Shown: positions 35,913 through 45,045, numbered from the stretch's first letter. The stretch: DNA of 64,000 bases from Desulfogranum marinum (GCF_016918565.1 NZ_JAFFQD010000001.1:186001-250000); one strand, 5' to 3'. The notes: generated from the sequence alone by a model not told the origin. Made by a program: numbers and translations.

Positions 35913-36014
35913 GTCTGCTTAGGCAGATAATTCAGATAATTGGCTGAGTATTGTACGTAATCAGGATAAATATTGCATAGGGATGAGACAGTACAACACG
36001 ATCCATTTTTATAG

Positions 36015-36224
36015 TTAGCCAAGCGAATCCAGATAGGCTTTTGTAATCCAGGTATCACCCTCTTCTTCAGTCAGGTCATCCAGCGTTTGGGTAGCTCGAC
36101 AGATATATTCTTCGGAGAATCTGAGCAGATAGTCTTCAATTTCCAAATTGAGTTCTTTACTGAGTTTTTTAAAAATTTGAATTTGTAATCTGTTCAATTC
36201 CATTCTTTTATTCCGTCCAAACAT
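36015..36224 (-). CDS. Small hypothetical acidic helical protein
   Basis: 69 residues, rich in Glu/Leu with amphipathic helices (LQIQIFKKLSKELNLEIEDYLLRFSEEY) and no membrane segment. The composition looks coding, but the ribosome site is weak for both possible starts (36224 and the Met at codon 8). I recognise no family, and there are no neighbours within 400 bp on one side and 1 kb on the other. Confidence 0.4.
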   Translation of the reverse strand: MFGRNKRMELNRLQIQIFKKLSKELNLEIEDYLLRFSEEYICRATQTLDDLTEEEGDTWITKAYLDSLG

Positions 36225-36420
36225 TTCAATGAAGGTTTTGCCATAAACTCATTGTTTATGATCATCACAGGACGTAGAAAGTAGGTTCAAACAACATTCT
36301 TTCTATCCCAAGTACCAAGGTAAGGAGGGAGCCGTTCATTCATCAAACCTTGAGACCATCTTGCAGCATAATTGCCTTTTCGCTCACTCTTTTCGTTATG
36401 CGTAAAAAAATATCCTCGGA

Positions 36421-36531
36421 AGCAAGCGAAGACTCCGGTAACCCGTCTATGCGTATAATCATGATCATTCAAAGAGCTAAGCGACCAACGGGAGACTCCG
36501 TAGGCTACCTGTGACCACTTACATTGAATTG
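36421..36531. repeat. ~100-bp dispersed hairpin repeat, copy 1
   Basis: Starts AAGCGAAGACTCCGGTA, contains CTATGCG, a central TGATC region, TAAGCGACCAACGG and closes near GTGACCACTTAC. It aligns end to end with 45046-45150. Its first 17 bases match the unit tandemly repeated at 10705. Confidence 0.7.
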
Positions 36532-37324
36532 TGTATTACAAGACTTGAGCCATTCTCTACTTTTCATACTACCATCATATAAAATTGATTAAATTTAGAC
36601 AGTTACTTACTGAAAGCCGATTTAGGCGATTTCAAGGCCCAGGCATTGTTTTGTGTAGTTTCCTACAAAAAAGAAATAAAATGTCAGGATGGTAGACAGG
36701 AAAGACATTATCGGCATCTTTTATGTGAAAAGATGTTTGCATTGGCAATATAAAGAAAGCCAAAGAGGTACTCGGTTGGAATTCCTGTAAATGGATTGCG
36801 ATAGTTTCCAGGGCACGGTCCAGATTCGCGCGGAAATACTCTCTAAGTGAAAAGGCTAACTTCTCAATGGTAAGGTTAATTAAATAATTAAAAATTTATA
36901 ATAATTTCAAGAGACTGGGAGCGGCGAGTGCAACGCCGAGCATGAGGAGAGCGCATGGAGAGTGCGGAATACGCGTCCCCCTCCTTGCGTTTGTTACACG
37001 ATATCTCCTACAACTATGACCAATGCGTCAGCCTATGGGCGCAATCTACTTGGGGAAGTGCCCTGTATGTAGGCCCTGTTCCTGATTAATAGCAGGAACA
37101 TAAATACTAGACAAAAGCAGCACCGATCTCGTTTGAGGGCTTCTGGAGGAAGCTGTAACTTCGGTTAGCGAGCTTGCGAGACTCCGCAGTTATGAGCCGC
37201 CGAACGTATAAGGTGGCCAATTCAAAATGGACACTTTTGTAATACTTGTTCCTGCTATTGTGTTTTCATGGCTTATCAATTCCAGCGGCAAAACCTTATC
37301 CTTAAGGACGCGAGGATGTCGAGA
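36532..37324. other. Long non-coding region with hairpins, function unknown
   Basis: About 790 bp without a convincing gene, before the ccdA stop. It contains a hairpin TGTTCCTG-attaatag-CAGGAACA at 37077-37100 and GC-rich blocks (GAGCGGCGAGTGCAACGCCGAGC in two pieces near 36921, and a TTAGCGAGCTTGCGAGACTCCG stretch near 37164) against an AT-rich background. An intron or RNA remnant is possible, but I could not match a group II domain V or any known RNA. Confidence 0.35.
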
Positions 37325-38035
37325 TCATGAAATCATGGCCACCACCGGCTTGCCGACAAAATATAGCCCGAGGCCACCAATGCACACCCCCGCCAGTTTT
37401 CTAAAAAGCATACTGCCTGTAGACCAGTTGCTGTTATCGAGAATTTTCTTAACAAAAGCTGTGGAACTTCCTGCCACGGCAATAGGAATACAATGCCCCA
37501 CGCCAAACAGGGTAATAAATATGATTCCCGTCATGACTTTTTGTTGAAGAGTTATGATAGCCAGTATTGGAGCAATAAAGCCAAAAGTGCATGAACCTGA
37601 TAGAACCCCGTATGCTAGTCCCAAGACAAAGGCTCCAAACATTCCTCTAACCTTTATCTTCGCCATCAATCCACTGGAAAAAGAACATTTGGCAAGACCA
37701 AGAAAATCGAGTGCTACCCAGACAAGTACTACCCCAACGAGAATACTCATGTAAGGGCCCACATCACCAAGCATCCTGCCCAGGATGGTACAGATAACTC
37801 CGATGATGGCGATGGTGATAAATAAACCTATTGTAAAAACAAACGAATAGAGAGCCGCTCTTCGTTCCTCAACACTCTGATCCTGGGCTGCAACGTAGCT
37901 TACAATCAGGGGGATTGAGGCAAGGTGGCAGGGACTGAAAAGGACACTCACCATGCCCCAAAGAAAACAGCCAAGGCCTCCTAAGAGAAGGCCCTGTCCC
38001 ATCCAGGAGTTAATAGTCAGAAATATCTGATCCAT
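37325..38035 (-). CDS. ccdA: CcdA-type thiol-disulfide membrane transporter
   Basis: A 236-residue inner-membrane protein with six helices that passes reducing equivalents from cytoplasmic thioredoxin to periplasmic partners. The two redox cysteines are in FSPCHLASIP (helix 1) and SGSCTFGFIAP (helix 4), at the family positions. It is the last gene of the arsR-permease-redox operon and would reduce the exported thioredoxin encoded directly upstream (3 bp gap). The wider redox partner could be cytochrome c maturation or a metal-reducing step. Confidence 0.93.
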   Translation of the reverse strand: MDQIFLTINSWMGQGLLLGGLGCFLWGMVSVLFSPCHLASIPLIVSYVAAQDQSVEERRAALYSFVFTIGLFITIAIIGVICTILGRMLGDVGPYMSILVGVVLVWVALDFLGLAKCSFSSGLMAKIKVRGMFGAFVLGLAYGVLSGSCTFGFIAPILAIITLQQKVMTGIIFITLFGVGHCIPIAVAGSSTAFVKKILDNSNWSTGSMLFRKLAGVCIGGLGLYFVGKPVVAMIS

Positions 38036-38038
38036 AGA

Positions 38039-38425
38039 CTATTTAACCCCAAGTTTCTGTAATTCTGCCACAATGGAGGCTTTATCAAAGAAGCCTTCAT
38101 GCCGCAGGACTTCTATTCCTGCTGAGTCGTAAAAAATTTGAGTTGGGATCGCTCTGATTCCAAACTTTTTGCCGGCATTCGGCTTCTCCCAGACATCGAT
38201 AAAAACGATCGCAGCTCGACCTGCATACTCTTTTTCAAGCTCTTCCATAACAGGAGCCATCATCTTGCAGGGAATACACTTCTTTGCCCCCAGGTCAACC
38301 ATGGTTACCATTCCGGGGACCGGGATTTCTTGTGTATCTGTAGATGCATATGCACTTCCTGCAACCAGGGACACCAACAGAACAATCTGCACAAGGATCA
38401 GGCTCGTATTGTTATATATTTTCAT
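38039..38425 (-). CDS. Exported thioredoxin-like protein (CxxC)
   Basis: A 128-residue periplasmic thioredoxin-fold protein. A signal peptide (TSLILVQIVLLVSLVAGSAYAS) precedes MVDLGAKKCIPCKMMAPVMEELE with the active CIPC motif, and IRAIPTQIF holds the cis-Pro. It likely accepts electrons from the CcdA protein and reduces a periplasmic disulfide or metal-bound substrate. ATG 38425 was chosen over an upstream GTG. Confidence 0.9.
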   Translation of the reverse strand: MKIYNNTSLILVQIVLLVSLVAGSAYASTDTQEIPVPGMVTMVDLGAKKCIPCKMMAPVMEELEKEYAGRAAIVFIDVWEKPNAGKKFGIRAIPTQIFYDSAGIEVLRHEGFFDKASIVAELQKLGVK

Positions 38426-38477
38426 TGTATTATCAGCCACAAATCAACAGACTCATTTATATCATGTCTTCTTTTCT

Positions 38478-38711
38478 TCAACTCAGCATCCCTTTAATTT
38501 CTTCAACCGTGGGTACCTTGCCGACCGCTTTAACGTCACCGTCAATAGCGAGCGCGGGTGTCATCATTACCCCGAATTTCATCATCTCATTGAAATCAGA
38601 AATCTTCACAATTTCATATTCAACACCTAACTCGGCTGCTGCTGCGGCAGCATTCTCTGCAACCTGATTACACTTCGCACATCCTGGGCCCATAACTTGA
38701 AAGATCATCAT
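38478..38711 (-). CDS. Small CxxC redox-active disulfide protein (thioredoxin-like)
   Basis: A 77-residue cytoplasmic thioredoxin/glutaredoxin-like protein of the MTH895/TM0996 type. The active site is VMGPGCAKCNQ (Cys11, Cys14) and the cis-Pro loop is MMTPALAIDGDV. These small proteins are very often encoded next to ArsR-controlled permeases, as here, and are thought to reduce or present the substrate. A GAGGTGA ribosome site precedes it; it lies 15 bp after the permease gene. Confidence 0.9.
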   Translation of the reverse strand: MMIFQVMGPGCAKCNQVAENAAAAAAELGVEYEIVKISDFNEMMKFGVMMTPALAIDGDVKAVGKVPTVEEIKGMLS

Positions 38712-38726
38712 TTCACCTCTTTTATT

Positions 38727-40025
38727 TTAAAAAAATGTTCCGAATATCACGCCGCTAATTGTGGCCATGACAACAACAAGACAGACAAAAACAACAGTTT
38801 TTTGGGTTCCAACTACACTCCGGATTACCAACATGTTGGGAAGACTCAGTGCCGGCCCGGCAAGGAGCAGGGCCAGTGCAGGCCCTTTTCCCATGCCGCT
38901 ACCAATCAGTCCCTGAAGTATCGGCACTTCTGTGAGTGTGGCAAAGTACATAAATGCACCGGCAAATGAGGCAAAGAAATTAGCACGTAAAGAGTTGCCC
39001 CCAACCGCTTTTGCCACCCACTCCGAGGGAATAAGCCCCTCGTGGCCAACCCGGCCGAGAAGAATACCAGCTATAAAGACGCCTATCAGAAGTAACGGCA
39101 GAATCTGTTTAGCAAAATCCCAGGAAGAAGAGAACCACCTGCCAGTCTCCCCCGTATCCAGACTGGTAATAACAGAAAGACCGATAAAGCCGATAGTGAA
39201 AGCAAGTGCCGGATGCTCCGGCAGAACAAAGCCGGCTACAGCGACGAGCAGTGAGACAAGGCCAACCTTCCAGGCTTTAACATTGAACCAACCGACAAGA
39301 ATGACGGCAAAGAGAATAGCAAAACCGGAAGTGATCAACCACTTTGCACCATAAATCGATGCCCAGACACCATTTGGATCCTGGGGTTGGCCCCAGTTTA
39401 CAAAAACAAGGATTCCGACCATGGAGAAAAAATAAAGACCATTTTGCCACAATGGACGACTGACTTCATCCTCGGGCATTACTATGGCAGCGGCTGCATC
39501 GGCTTGTTCATCTTTTCTGAAAATAAACGCCATGGAGGCACCTATGACCACGCTGAAGATAATAGCCCCCAATCCTCGTGCAATACCAAGCTCAGGCCCT
39601 AATACACTTGCGGTCAGTACAATTGCCAGTACGTTGATTGCCGGACCGGAATAAAGAAAAGCAGTTGCAGGTCCTAACCCCGCCCCCATTCGATAGATCC
39701 CCGCAAAGAGGGGAAGGATGGTACAGGAACAGACTGCCAGAATGGTTCCGGAGACGGACGCGACCCCGTAGGCCAGAATTTTGTTAGCACCTGCTCCGAG
39801 ATATTTCATCACCGAAGCCTGGCTGATGAAAACGCCGATAGCTCCGGCTATAAAGAAAGCCGGGACAAGACAGAGGAGGACATGCTCCTCCGCATACCAT
39901 TTCACAAGGTGAAACGCCTCCAATACGGCATTATCAAAACGCGCCGTACCGACCGGCAAATAGAAACAGCTTAAAAATATTACTACTACCCATGTAAGAT
40001 ACTTCCACTCAGTTTTCCAATTCAT
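38727..40025 (-). CDS. ArsP/DUF318-type permease
   Basis: A 432-residue membrane protein with about ten helices in two related halves. The VCSCTILPLFAGIY segment carries the paired cysteines characteristic of the DUF318/ArsP permease family, and the second half has FATLTEVPILQGLI and GPALSLPNMLVI. ArsP members export organo-arsenicals, while other members are unassigned. ATG 40025 was chosen because the region before it is the operator. It is the second gene of the ArsR-led operon. Substrate is a metal(loid) or thiol-reactive compound by inference. Confidence 0.85.
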   Translation of the reverse strand: MNWKTEWKYLTWVVVIFLSCFYLPVGTARFDNAVLEAFHLVKWYAEEHVLLCLVPAFFIAGAIGVFISQASVMKYLGAGANKILAYGVASVSGTILAVCSCTILPLFAGIYRMGAGLGPATAFLYSGPAINVLAIVLTASVLGPELGIARGLGAIIFSVVIGASMAFIFRKDEQADAAAAIVMPEDEVSRPLWQNGLYFFSMVGILVFVNWGQPQDPNGVWASIYGAKWLITSGFAILFAVILVGWFNVKAWKVGLVSLLVAVAGFVLPEHPALAFTIGFIGLSVITSLDTGETGRWFSSSWDFAKQILPLLLIGVFIAGILLGRVGHEGLIPSEWVAKAVGGNSLRANFFASFAGAFMYFATLTEVPILQGLIGSGMGKGPALALLLAGPALSLPNMLVIRSVVGTQKTVVFVCLVVVMATISGVIFGTFF

Positions 40026-40047
40026 GACCAATGTCCCTATACTATGC

Positions 40048-40069
40048 CATTTGGCAAAATGACCAAATG
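40048..40069. promoter_or_regulatory. ArsR operator, internal copy before the permease
   Basis: Perfect inverted repeat CATTTGG-N8-CCAAATG, 22 bp, between the arsR stop and the permease ATG. It matches the copy upstream of arsR at 18 of 22 positions. It suggests that the permease genes have extra, arsR-independent transcription or tighter control. Confidence 0.75.
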
Positions 40070-40086
40070 ACAACGCAAAAAAAAAT

Positions 40087-40404
40087 TTACAACAGCTTTA
40101 CCTGTTCTTCTGCTTGATTTTTGATAACCGCTTCAATGCAGGTCATATATTTAAGAATACAAGGTACTTTGAGCCTGTAGTACACCTGCTTTCCGCGTTT
40201 TTCATCTGCTACAACGCCTGCTTGTTTCAAAACAGAAAGATGTTTTGAAATAGTAGAAAAATCGGCATCAATGGATTCCGCCAACTCGCAAACACATTTT
40301 TCTCCATGCTCAAGCTGCTCAGCCATCCACAACCGGGTTGGATGAGCCAGAGCTTTCAGAACATTTGCTTTTGCTTCTATGATCGCCTTTTGTTTTTTAT
40401 CCAT
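40087..40404 (-). CDS. ArsR family metal-sensing repressor
   Basis: A 105-residue winged-helix repressor. The alpha-3 metal site KCVCELAE (Cys37, Cys39) corresponds to ELCVCDL of ArsR/CadC-type sensors. The recognition helix region is DFSTISKHLSVLKQAGVV followed by the wing KRGKQVYYRL. Binding of a thiophilic metal(loid) should release it from DNA. It heads the operon and has a 22-bp operator over its own promoter, with a second one before the permease gene, so it is autoregulated. Confidence 0.93.
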   Translation of the reverse strand: MDKKQKAIIEAKANVLKALAHPTRLWMAEQLEHGEKCVCELAESIDADFSTISKHLSVLKQAGVVADEKRGKQVYYRLKVPCILKYMTCIEAVIKNQAEEQVKLL

Positions 40405-40430
40405 CCATGTCTCATTGTTTTATATTTTGA

Positions 40431-40462
40431 CATATGGTAATTTGACCAAATGTTATTGTCAA
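40431..40462 (-). promoter_or_regulatory. arsR promoter overlapped by its operator
   Basis: Minus strand TTGACA (-35, 40462-40457), 17-bp spacer, TACCAT (-10, 40439-40434). The inverted repeat CATaTGG-N8-CCAAATG (40431-40452) covers the spacer and -10, the classic arrangement for ArsR-type repression. Confidence 0.8.
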
Positions 40463-40631
40463 GCATATATTTGCAGCTTGCTACACCAAAAAAAGACGTT
40501 GCAAAAAAGTAACGCTCAGGCGGGACCGTGGTTGTGTGCCTGCTCGATCCGCTTTAGGTAGTGATAATGCAAATATTACGTTTGAAAATAAGTAAAATAT
40601 TCACCACTGTGTCTTTCACAAGGAATCCCCT

Positions 40632-40796
40632 ATGTGTAACCGTCGTTTTACTTCTGGGCCAAAATTTTACCCTCTGAGATATATGCAGATTCAGCGGAAA
40701 GATGCTAAACAGTTACAAACAGATTACGATGTTGTGGATAAAGAATTGGCTGACTTCTTTAGAAAAAAAAACAAAGGCACCATAGAGGCAGAATGA
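40632..40796 (+). CDS. Small hypothetical protein, 54 aa, before the phosphodiesterase gene
   Basis: ATG preceded by AAGGAA at good spacing. The 54 residues start MCNRRFTSGPKFYPLRYM, are rich in Lys/Asp/Gln (KDAKQLQTDYDVVDKELADFF) and have no membrane segment. The stop lies 4 bp before the glycerophosphodiesterase start, which hints at co-translation. Unrecognised; it may be a real small protein because spacing, codon use and ribosome site all fit. Confidence 0.45.
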   Translation: MCNRRFTSGPKFYPLRYMQIQRKDAKQLQTDYDVVDKELADFFRKKNKGTIEAE

Positions 40797-40800
40797 ACAA

Positions 40801-41739
40801 ATGCTACTTATAGGCCACAGAGGTTGTCACTATCCCGGATATAATCAGAATACCATCCGCGCTTTTGAAAAAGTGGCAATTGAGGGCGTTTCCGCTATCG
40901 AGTTTGATGTCCAGCTATGCGCTGACGGTTATCTGGTGGTAATCCATAACCTCGATCTTGAGCAGGTATCCACAGGCAAAGGTGCGGTCTCCACCACCAA
41001 CTCAGCTACATTGAAAACCCTCTATGCAGGGGACCCGGCACGAGGCAAGGATCGCATCCCTTTCTTACCTGAGGTTTTTGATTTCTTTGCATCTCTGAAC
41101 ACAAAAATTCGACCGACAATGCATCTGGAACTCAAAGGTGAGAATACCGGCATCCCGACTGGTGCATTATTAAATGATTATGTTGGCTCCGGAAAGCTCA
41201 ATTACTCTGATGTATTGGTGAGCTCCTTTAACTGGCAGGAACTTACCAATATCCGCAAGGTCTGTCCTAACCTTCAAATAGCTCTGCTTGACGGTGCCAT
41301 CCGTCGCAAGCAGCTCCTCAAAAAAGCAGGGCCAACGATGGAGCCCTATTGCAAACGCATCTTTGCCTATGGCGGTGAGCAATATATGCTGCCTCGCTTT
41401 ACCTCTGTTGGCAAAAACCTCAAATTACTCGATCAAGAGTGTTCTTCCCCGCAACTACATCGGCTGCTTGCCGAAGAAATCGAAGCCTGTTTGACTGGTC
41501 AATACTACACCGATGAGCTGCTCAATACGGCATGTGACATGAATGCCGGGTCGGTCAATCTCTGGTATCACACAGTCTCAGCTCAATTTATTGAAAAAGC
41601 ACATAAAAGAGAGCTCACGGTGTTGGTCTATACTGCGAATACTCCCGATGCCTGGCAGATGCTTTCCCAGATGGGCGTTGATGGCATTTTTACCGATTAC
41701 TATGCAGAAGCTGCGCGGTTCTTTACGGATTCAATATAA
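40801..41739 (+). CDS. Glycerophosphodiester phosphodiesterase family protein
   Basis: A 312-residue TIM-barrel phosphodiesterase. The catalytic His pair and metal ligands are seen as IGHRGCH (residues 4-10), SAIEFDVQLCADGYLVVIHN (E..D and H) and the later MHLELKG. It hydrolyses glycerophosphodiesters to sn-glycerol-3-phosphate and an alcohol. No signal peptide is present, so it is cytoplasmic. An upstream 54-aa gene is probably co-transcribed. The middle part (about residues 165-235) is longer than in short family members. Confidence 0.9.
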   Translation: MLLIGHRGCHYPGYNQNTIRAFEKVAIEGVSAIEFDVQLCADGYLVVIHNLDLEQVSTGKGAVSTTNSATLKTLYAGDPARGKDRIPFLPEVFDFFASLNTKIRPTMHLELKGENTGIPTGALLNDYVGSGKLNYSDVLVSSFNWQELTNIRKVCPNLQIALLDGAIRRKQLLKKAGPTMEPYCKRIFAYGGEQYMLPRFTSVGKNLKLLDQECSSPQLHRLLAEEIEACLTGQYYTDELLNTACDMNAGSVNLWYHTVSAQFIEKAHKRELTVLVYTANTPDAWQMLSQMGVDGIFTDYYAEAARFFTDSI

Positions 41740-41828
41740 AGATATTCTGATTCACAATAGAAGATTTTCTTTTCCGGGCAGGCTGTGACCAGAGGCGTTT
41801 GCCTGATATAACCTTTAGCTTGAGCCTA

Positions 41829-41954
41829 AACCGAAGGGGGAACTTTTTGATTGAAAACGAAAAACAGACTGTTCATTGTGCAATTATTCTTTGAGCAATA
41901 ATATCAATTAATTGAGTTCAAAATAAAAAAGTTTATGAGCAACTCGGGCTAACA
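41829..41954. repeat. MITE-like element, copy 2
   Basis: Same element as 25998-26122: CCGAAGGGGGAACTTTTTGATT at one end, AAAAAAGTTTATGAGCAACTCGGG at the other (in pieces), and an internal ATAATATCAATTA. The terminal inverted repeats are more eroded here. It lies in the 460-bp gap between convergent genes; the rest of that gap (41740-41828, 41955-42199) holds nothing else. Confidence 0.75.
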
Positions 41955-42199
41955 CCTCAAGCCAAAGGAAAGGACAGGACGGGTTACCTTCGACTTGGCA
42001 GTATTACCCTACCCCGCAAGGATCATTTACTCAAATTACCTGACCAGGAACCCCTTTATCAGCCACACACCCTTTATCCTGGTAACCAAATGATATCCAT
42101 ATAGAAACTACTTTTTTCAAGGGGCGTGGGAGGCAACAGGCTAAACCTTGAACTAAGGTGTTCTCAGTTTGCTGCAAAATCATCTCTATCCGCCTTGGT

Positions 42200-44902
42200 T
42201 TACGGATTCATTACTTCACGAATTTTATCTGCAATACTTTGCGAGGTAAAAGGTTTATGGATGAAATTTATTCCTGCCTCCAACACACCTTTATGTGCAA
42301 TCACATCTGCAGTATAGCCGGACATGAACAGCACCTTAATATCTGGTTTTACTACTGTTATATGAGAGGCAAGCTCCTTCCCCGTCATTTCCGGCATGAC
42401 CACATCCGTCAACAGAAGATCTATATTGTCAGTTTCGTTTTTAATATAGCTGACTGCTTCGGTAGGTGAGTTTATAGCGGTTACACGGCAGTTCAACCCT
42501 TCCAGAATCTCCTTGCATACGTTCAGCAGTTGAACATCGTCTTCGACCAAGAGAATGTTCATAGGCTTAAGCGGCTCTAATCTTGAGTCCTGTAAATTTT
42601 TTAAATCGTCTTTTCCCCCTGAATATCTAGGAAAATATATTCTGAACGTGGTTCCAAGCCCAGGTTCGCTATAAATATTGATAAATCCTTTATTCTGCTT
42701 GATGATGCCATATACTGTCGCAAGACCCAGCCCGGTTCCCTCATAGATTTCCTTGGTTGAAAAAAAAGGATCGAATATGTGCTGTCGAATTTCTTCGTCC
42801 ATACCACAACCATTGTCGCTTACGACAAGACAGACATAATCACCAGGAAGAAAATCTATGTTGCGATCGCAATATTCCTCATCAAAAGAAATATTATGGG
42901 TTTCTATGTCTATTCTACCAACACCGGAAATAGCATCCCTTGCATTTACACAGAGATTTGTAAGGATCTGACTAATCTGGTCAGGATCTATATAAATAGG
43001 CCAAACGGCTTCCCCGCTTGTTACGTTTAGACGAATATTTTCAGTGATAAGCCTGCGAAGCAATGAAAGTGTGTTCTCTATAACCAGGTTCAGGTCAACA
43101 ACTACGGGCACACTCGTTTGCTTTCTAGCAAAGGCAAGCAACTGCTTGGTTAAATTAGAGGAGTGTACTGCAGCATTTTGGATATCTTTAAAAGTTTTAT
43201 AAAGAGGATCTTTGGGGTTGATTTTGAGTAAGGCCAATTCGGTATGACCAAGAATAACGAACAGCATATTATTGAAATCATGAGCCACTCCACCGGCAAG
43301 TTTGCCGACTGCTTCAAGTTTATTGGCTTGGGCCAACTGTTTTGAAAGCTCTTCTTTCTCCTTCTCTGCCTGCTTTCTTTCGGTGATATCCGTCACCAGG
43401 CTTTCAATTTTATCAGGGGTATCGTCTGCATCCAGTACGAGGAAGCAACTGATGGAGATCCATATAGTATCACCATCACGATTGTATATCTGCATTTCGT
43501 AATTACGGACAACCCTCTTTTCCAAAAGCAGGGCTAGAAGTTCATTTCTTTCGTCAGGGTTTACATAAAAAGAGGTGGCTTGTGGATGTACCTTGATAAG
43601 TTCCGGTGCAGAATCGTACCCCAATATATTTGCCATGGCTGGGTTAGCGGCAACGATTGTGCCGTCGAATTTGGTGAGCATGATCCCTTCAATAGCATTT
43701 TCATATATGCTTCGATAGTTGTCTTCACTCTTTTTCAATCCCTCCAGCGTTCTTTTAAGATTTTCAGTCATGGTGTTGAATGACTGTGACAGGATGCCTA
43801 TTTCATCTGTAGACGTCACATCAATAGCCTCACCGTCCATATTCCCTCTGGCAATTTCTTTTGTTCTAGTTGCCAGAGTTTGTAACGGTAAAAATAAACG
43901 GCGCATAACGAACATGATTATGCACCCTGTGAAAATGACACTGATGCAGGTGATAACAACTAAAATTCGCATCATCCGTATTGCCGGAGCCAGTAACTCG
44001 CTTTCAGGCAGGACAGTGGCTACCGACCAGCCGGAAATGGGCACCGGCTGATAAAATGCCACCATTTTTGTTTCGTTAAAAGTGTAGCGATAGACTCCAA
44101 ATTTTCCCCCAATCATAAGCATGCCGAGTTGTTTTTCCGATGGCGAGGGATGATCGGTAATCTTCGCTTGCATGATGAGGTCCGAATTTGGATGGTGAAT
44201 ATAGGAACCGTCGCGAGCGATGATAAAACCATATCCGGTTTTTCCTGCCTTTAAGGCCCGAGCGATCTCTTGGATATATTTCAAGGAAATACCAGCTCCA
44301 ATCAAACCTTGTGGTTGGTTATCATCATCTTTTATGGGTGCTACAATAAAAATAGTCGGAATGCCGGTGGTCCTAGATATAAGCGGGGGAGTAATCTGTG
44401 TTGGCCCGCCAGCCATGATCGAAAGGAAGTAAGGCCTGTTTGCAATGTCGCCGATAAAGATGGAATACTCATTCTGAGAATACTGAACCGTATGATACAC
44501 TCCCTTTTTGTTGGCAGCGTAAATATCCTGAAAAATATCTGAATATCGGGTGTGAAGCATCTTGTGCCGATTGATATTTAAAGCGTCAAATTTCTTAAAA
44601 TCGTTATTGATATTTTTAGCATCGGGTGTTGAGGCAATACTTTCCGGCTCTATCATAATTGTTTCAAGCCAGCGATTTATACTTTCAGCACTCTTACCGA
44701 CCGAGTTCAACATGCTGTCAGCCAATTCCTGCTCAATAACATTGACAATATAATAATAGGAGGTGAAACTTAGTAACAGTAAGCAGCACATTACCGTGGG
44801 AAGGATAATGGAGGATATTTTAGTCCTCAATGACATTTTGCTAAACAAATTTCTGATCATTGCCTGCCGGACTCTTGGATATAAGGATGAATTATTTTTC
44901 AT
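42200..44902 (-). CDS. Cache-domain hybrid histidine kinase with receiver
   Basis: A 900-residue membrane hybrid kinase. Helix 1 (ISSIILPTVMCCLLLLSFTSYYYIV), a dCache-type periplasmic sensor (about residues 60-290), helix 2 (ILVVITCISVIFTGCIIMFVM), HAMP, one PAS domain, then GKLAGGVAHDFNNMLFVILG with the phospho-His, ATPase motifs (NLCVNARDAI, DNGCGMDEE, GTGLGLATVY) and a receiver with LLLTDVVMPEMTG. The kinase-receiver half is closely related to the kinase at 29675, so the two are recent paralogues with different sensors. The start could be GTG 44920, ATG 44902 or ATG 44860. Confidence 0.9.
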   Translation of the reverse strand: MKNNSSLYPRVRQAMIRNLFSKMSLRTKISSIILPTVMCCLLLLSFTSYYYIVNVIEQELADSMLNSVGKSAESINRWLETIMIEPESIASTPDAKNINNDFKKFDALNINRHKMLHTRYSDIFQDIYAANKKGVYHTVQYSQNEYSIFIGDIANRPYFLSIMAGGPTQITPPLISRTTGIPTIFIVAPIKDDDNQPQGLIGAGISLKYIQEIARALKAGKTGYGFIIARDGSYIHHPNSDLIMQAKITDHPSPSEKQLGMLMIGGKFGVYRYTFNETKMVAFYQPVPISGWSVATVLPESELLAPAIRMMRILVVITCISVIFTGCIIMFVMRRLFLPLQTLATRTKEIARGNMDGEAIDVTSTDEIGILSQSFNTMTENLKRTLEGLKKSEDNYRSIYENAIEGIMLTKFDGTIVAANPAMANILGYDSAPELIKVHPQATSFYVNPDERNELLALLLEKRVVRNYEMQIYNRDGDTIWISISCFLVLDADDTPDKIESLVTDITERKQAEKEKEELSKQLAQANKLEAVGKLAGGVAHDFNNMLFVILGHTELALLKINPKDPLYKTFKDIQNAAVHSSNLTKQLLAFARKQTSVPVVVDLNLVIENTLSLLRRLITENIRLNVTSGEAVWPIYIDPDQISQILTNLCVNARDAISGVGRIDIETHNISFDEEYCDRNIDFLPGDYVCLVVSDNGCGMDEEIRQHIFDPFFSTKEIYEGTGLGLATVYGIIKQNKGFINIYSEPGLGTTFRIYFPRYSGGKDDLKNLQDSRLEPLKPMNILLVEDDVQLLNVCKEILEGLNCRVTAINSPTEAVSYIKNETDNIDLLLTDVVMPEMTGKELASHITVVKPDIKVLFMSGYTADVIAHKGVLEAGINFIHKPFTSQSIADKIREVMNP

Positions 44903-45045
44903 ATCCTGAAAGTTTCGCACTTATTCAAGAAATGCTTTTACTTTCTCGAAGGTAACTCACTGAGTTTATAACGATATGATTTTCCTTACTTATGAAATGT
45001 AATTGCTCTCAGGTGCTCTCTATTTGGACAAGCGCGATTTGCCGC

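Noticed and set aside
36905-37210. Group II intron remnant
   Set aside because: Some GC-rich blocks suggested it, but no domain V hairpin or intron boundary could be matched by eye.
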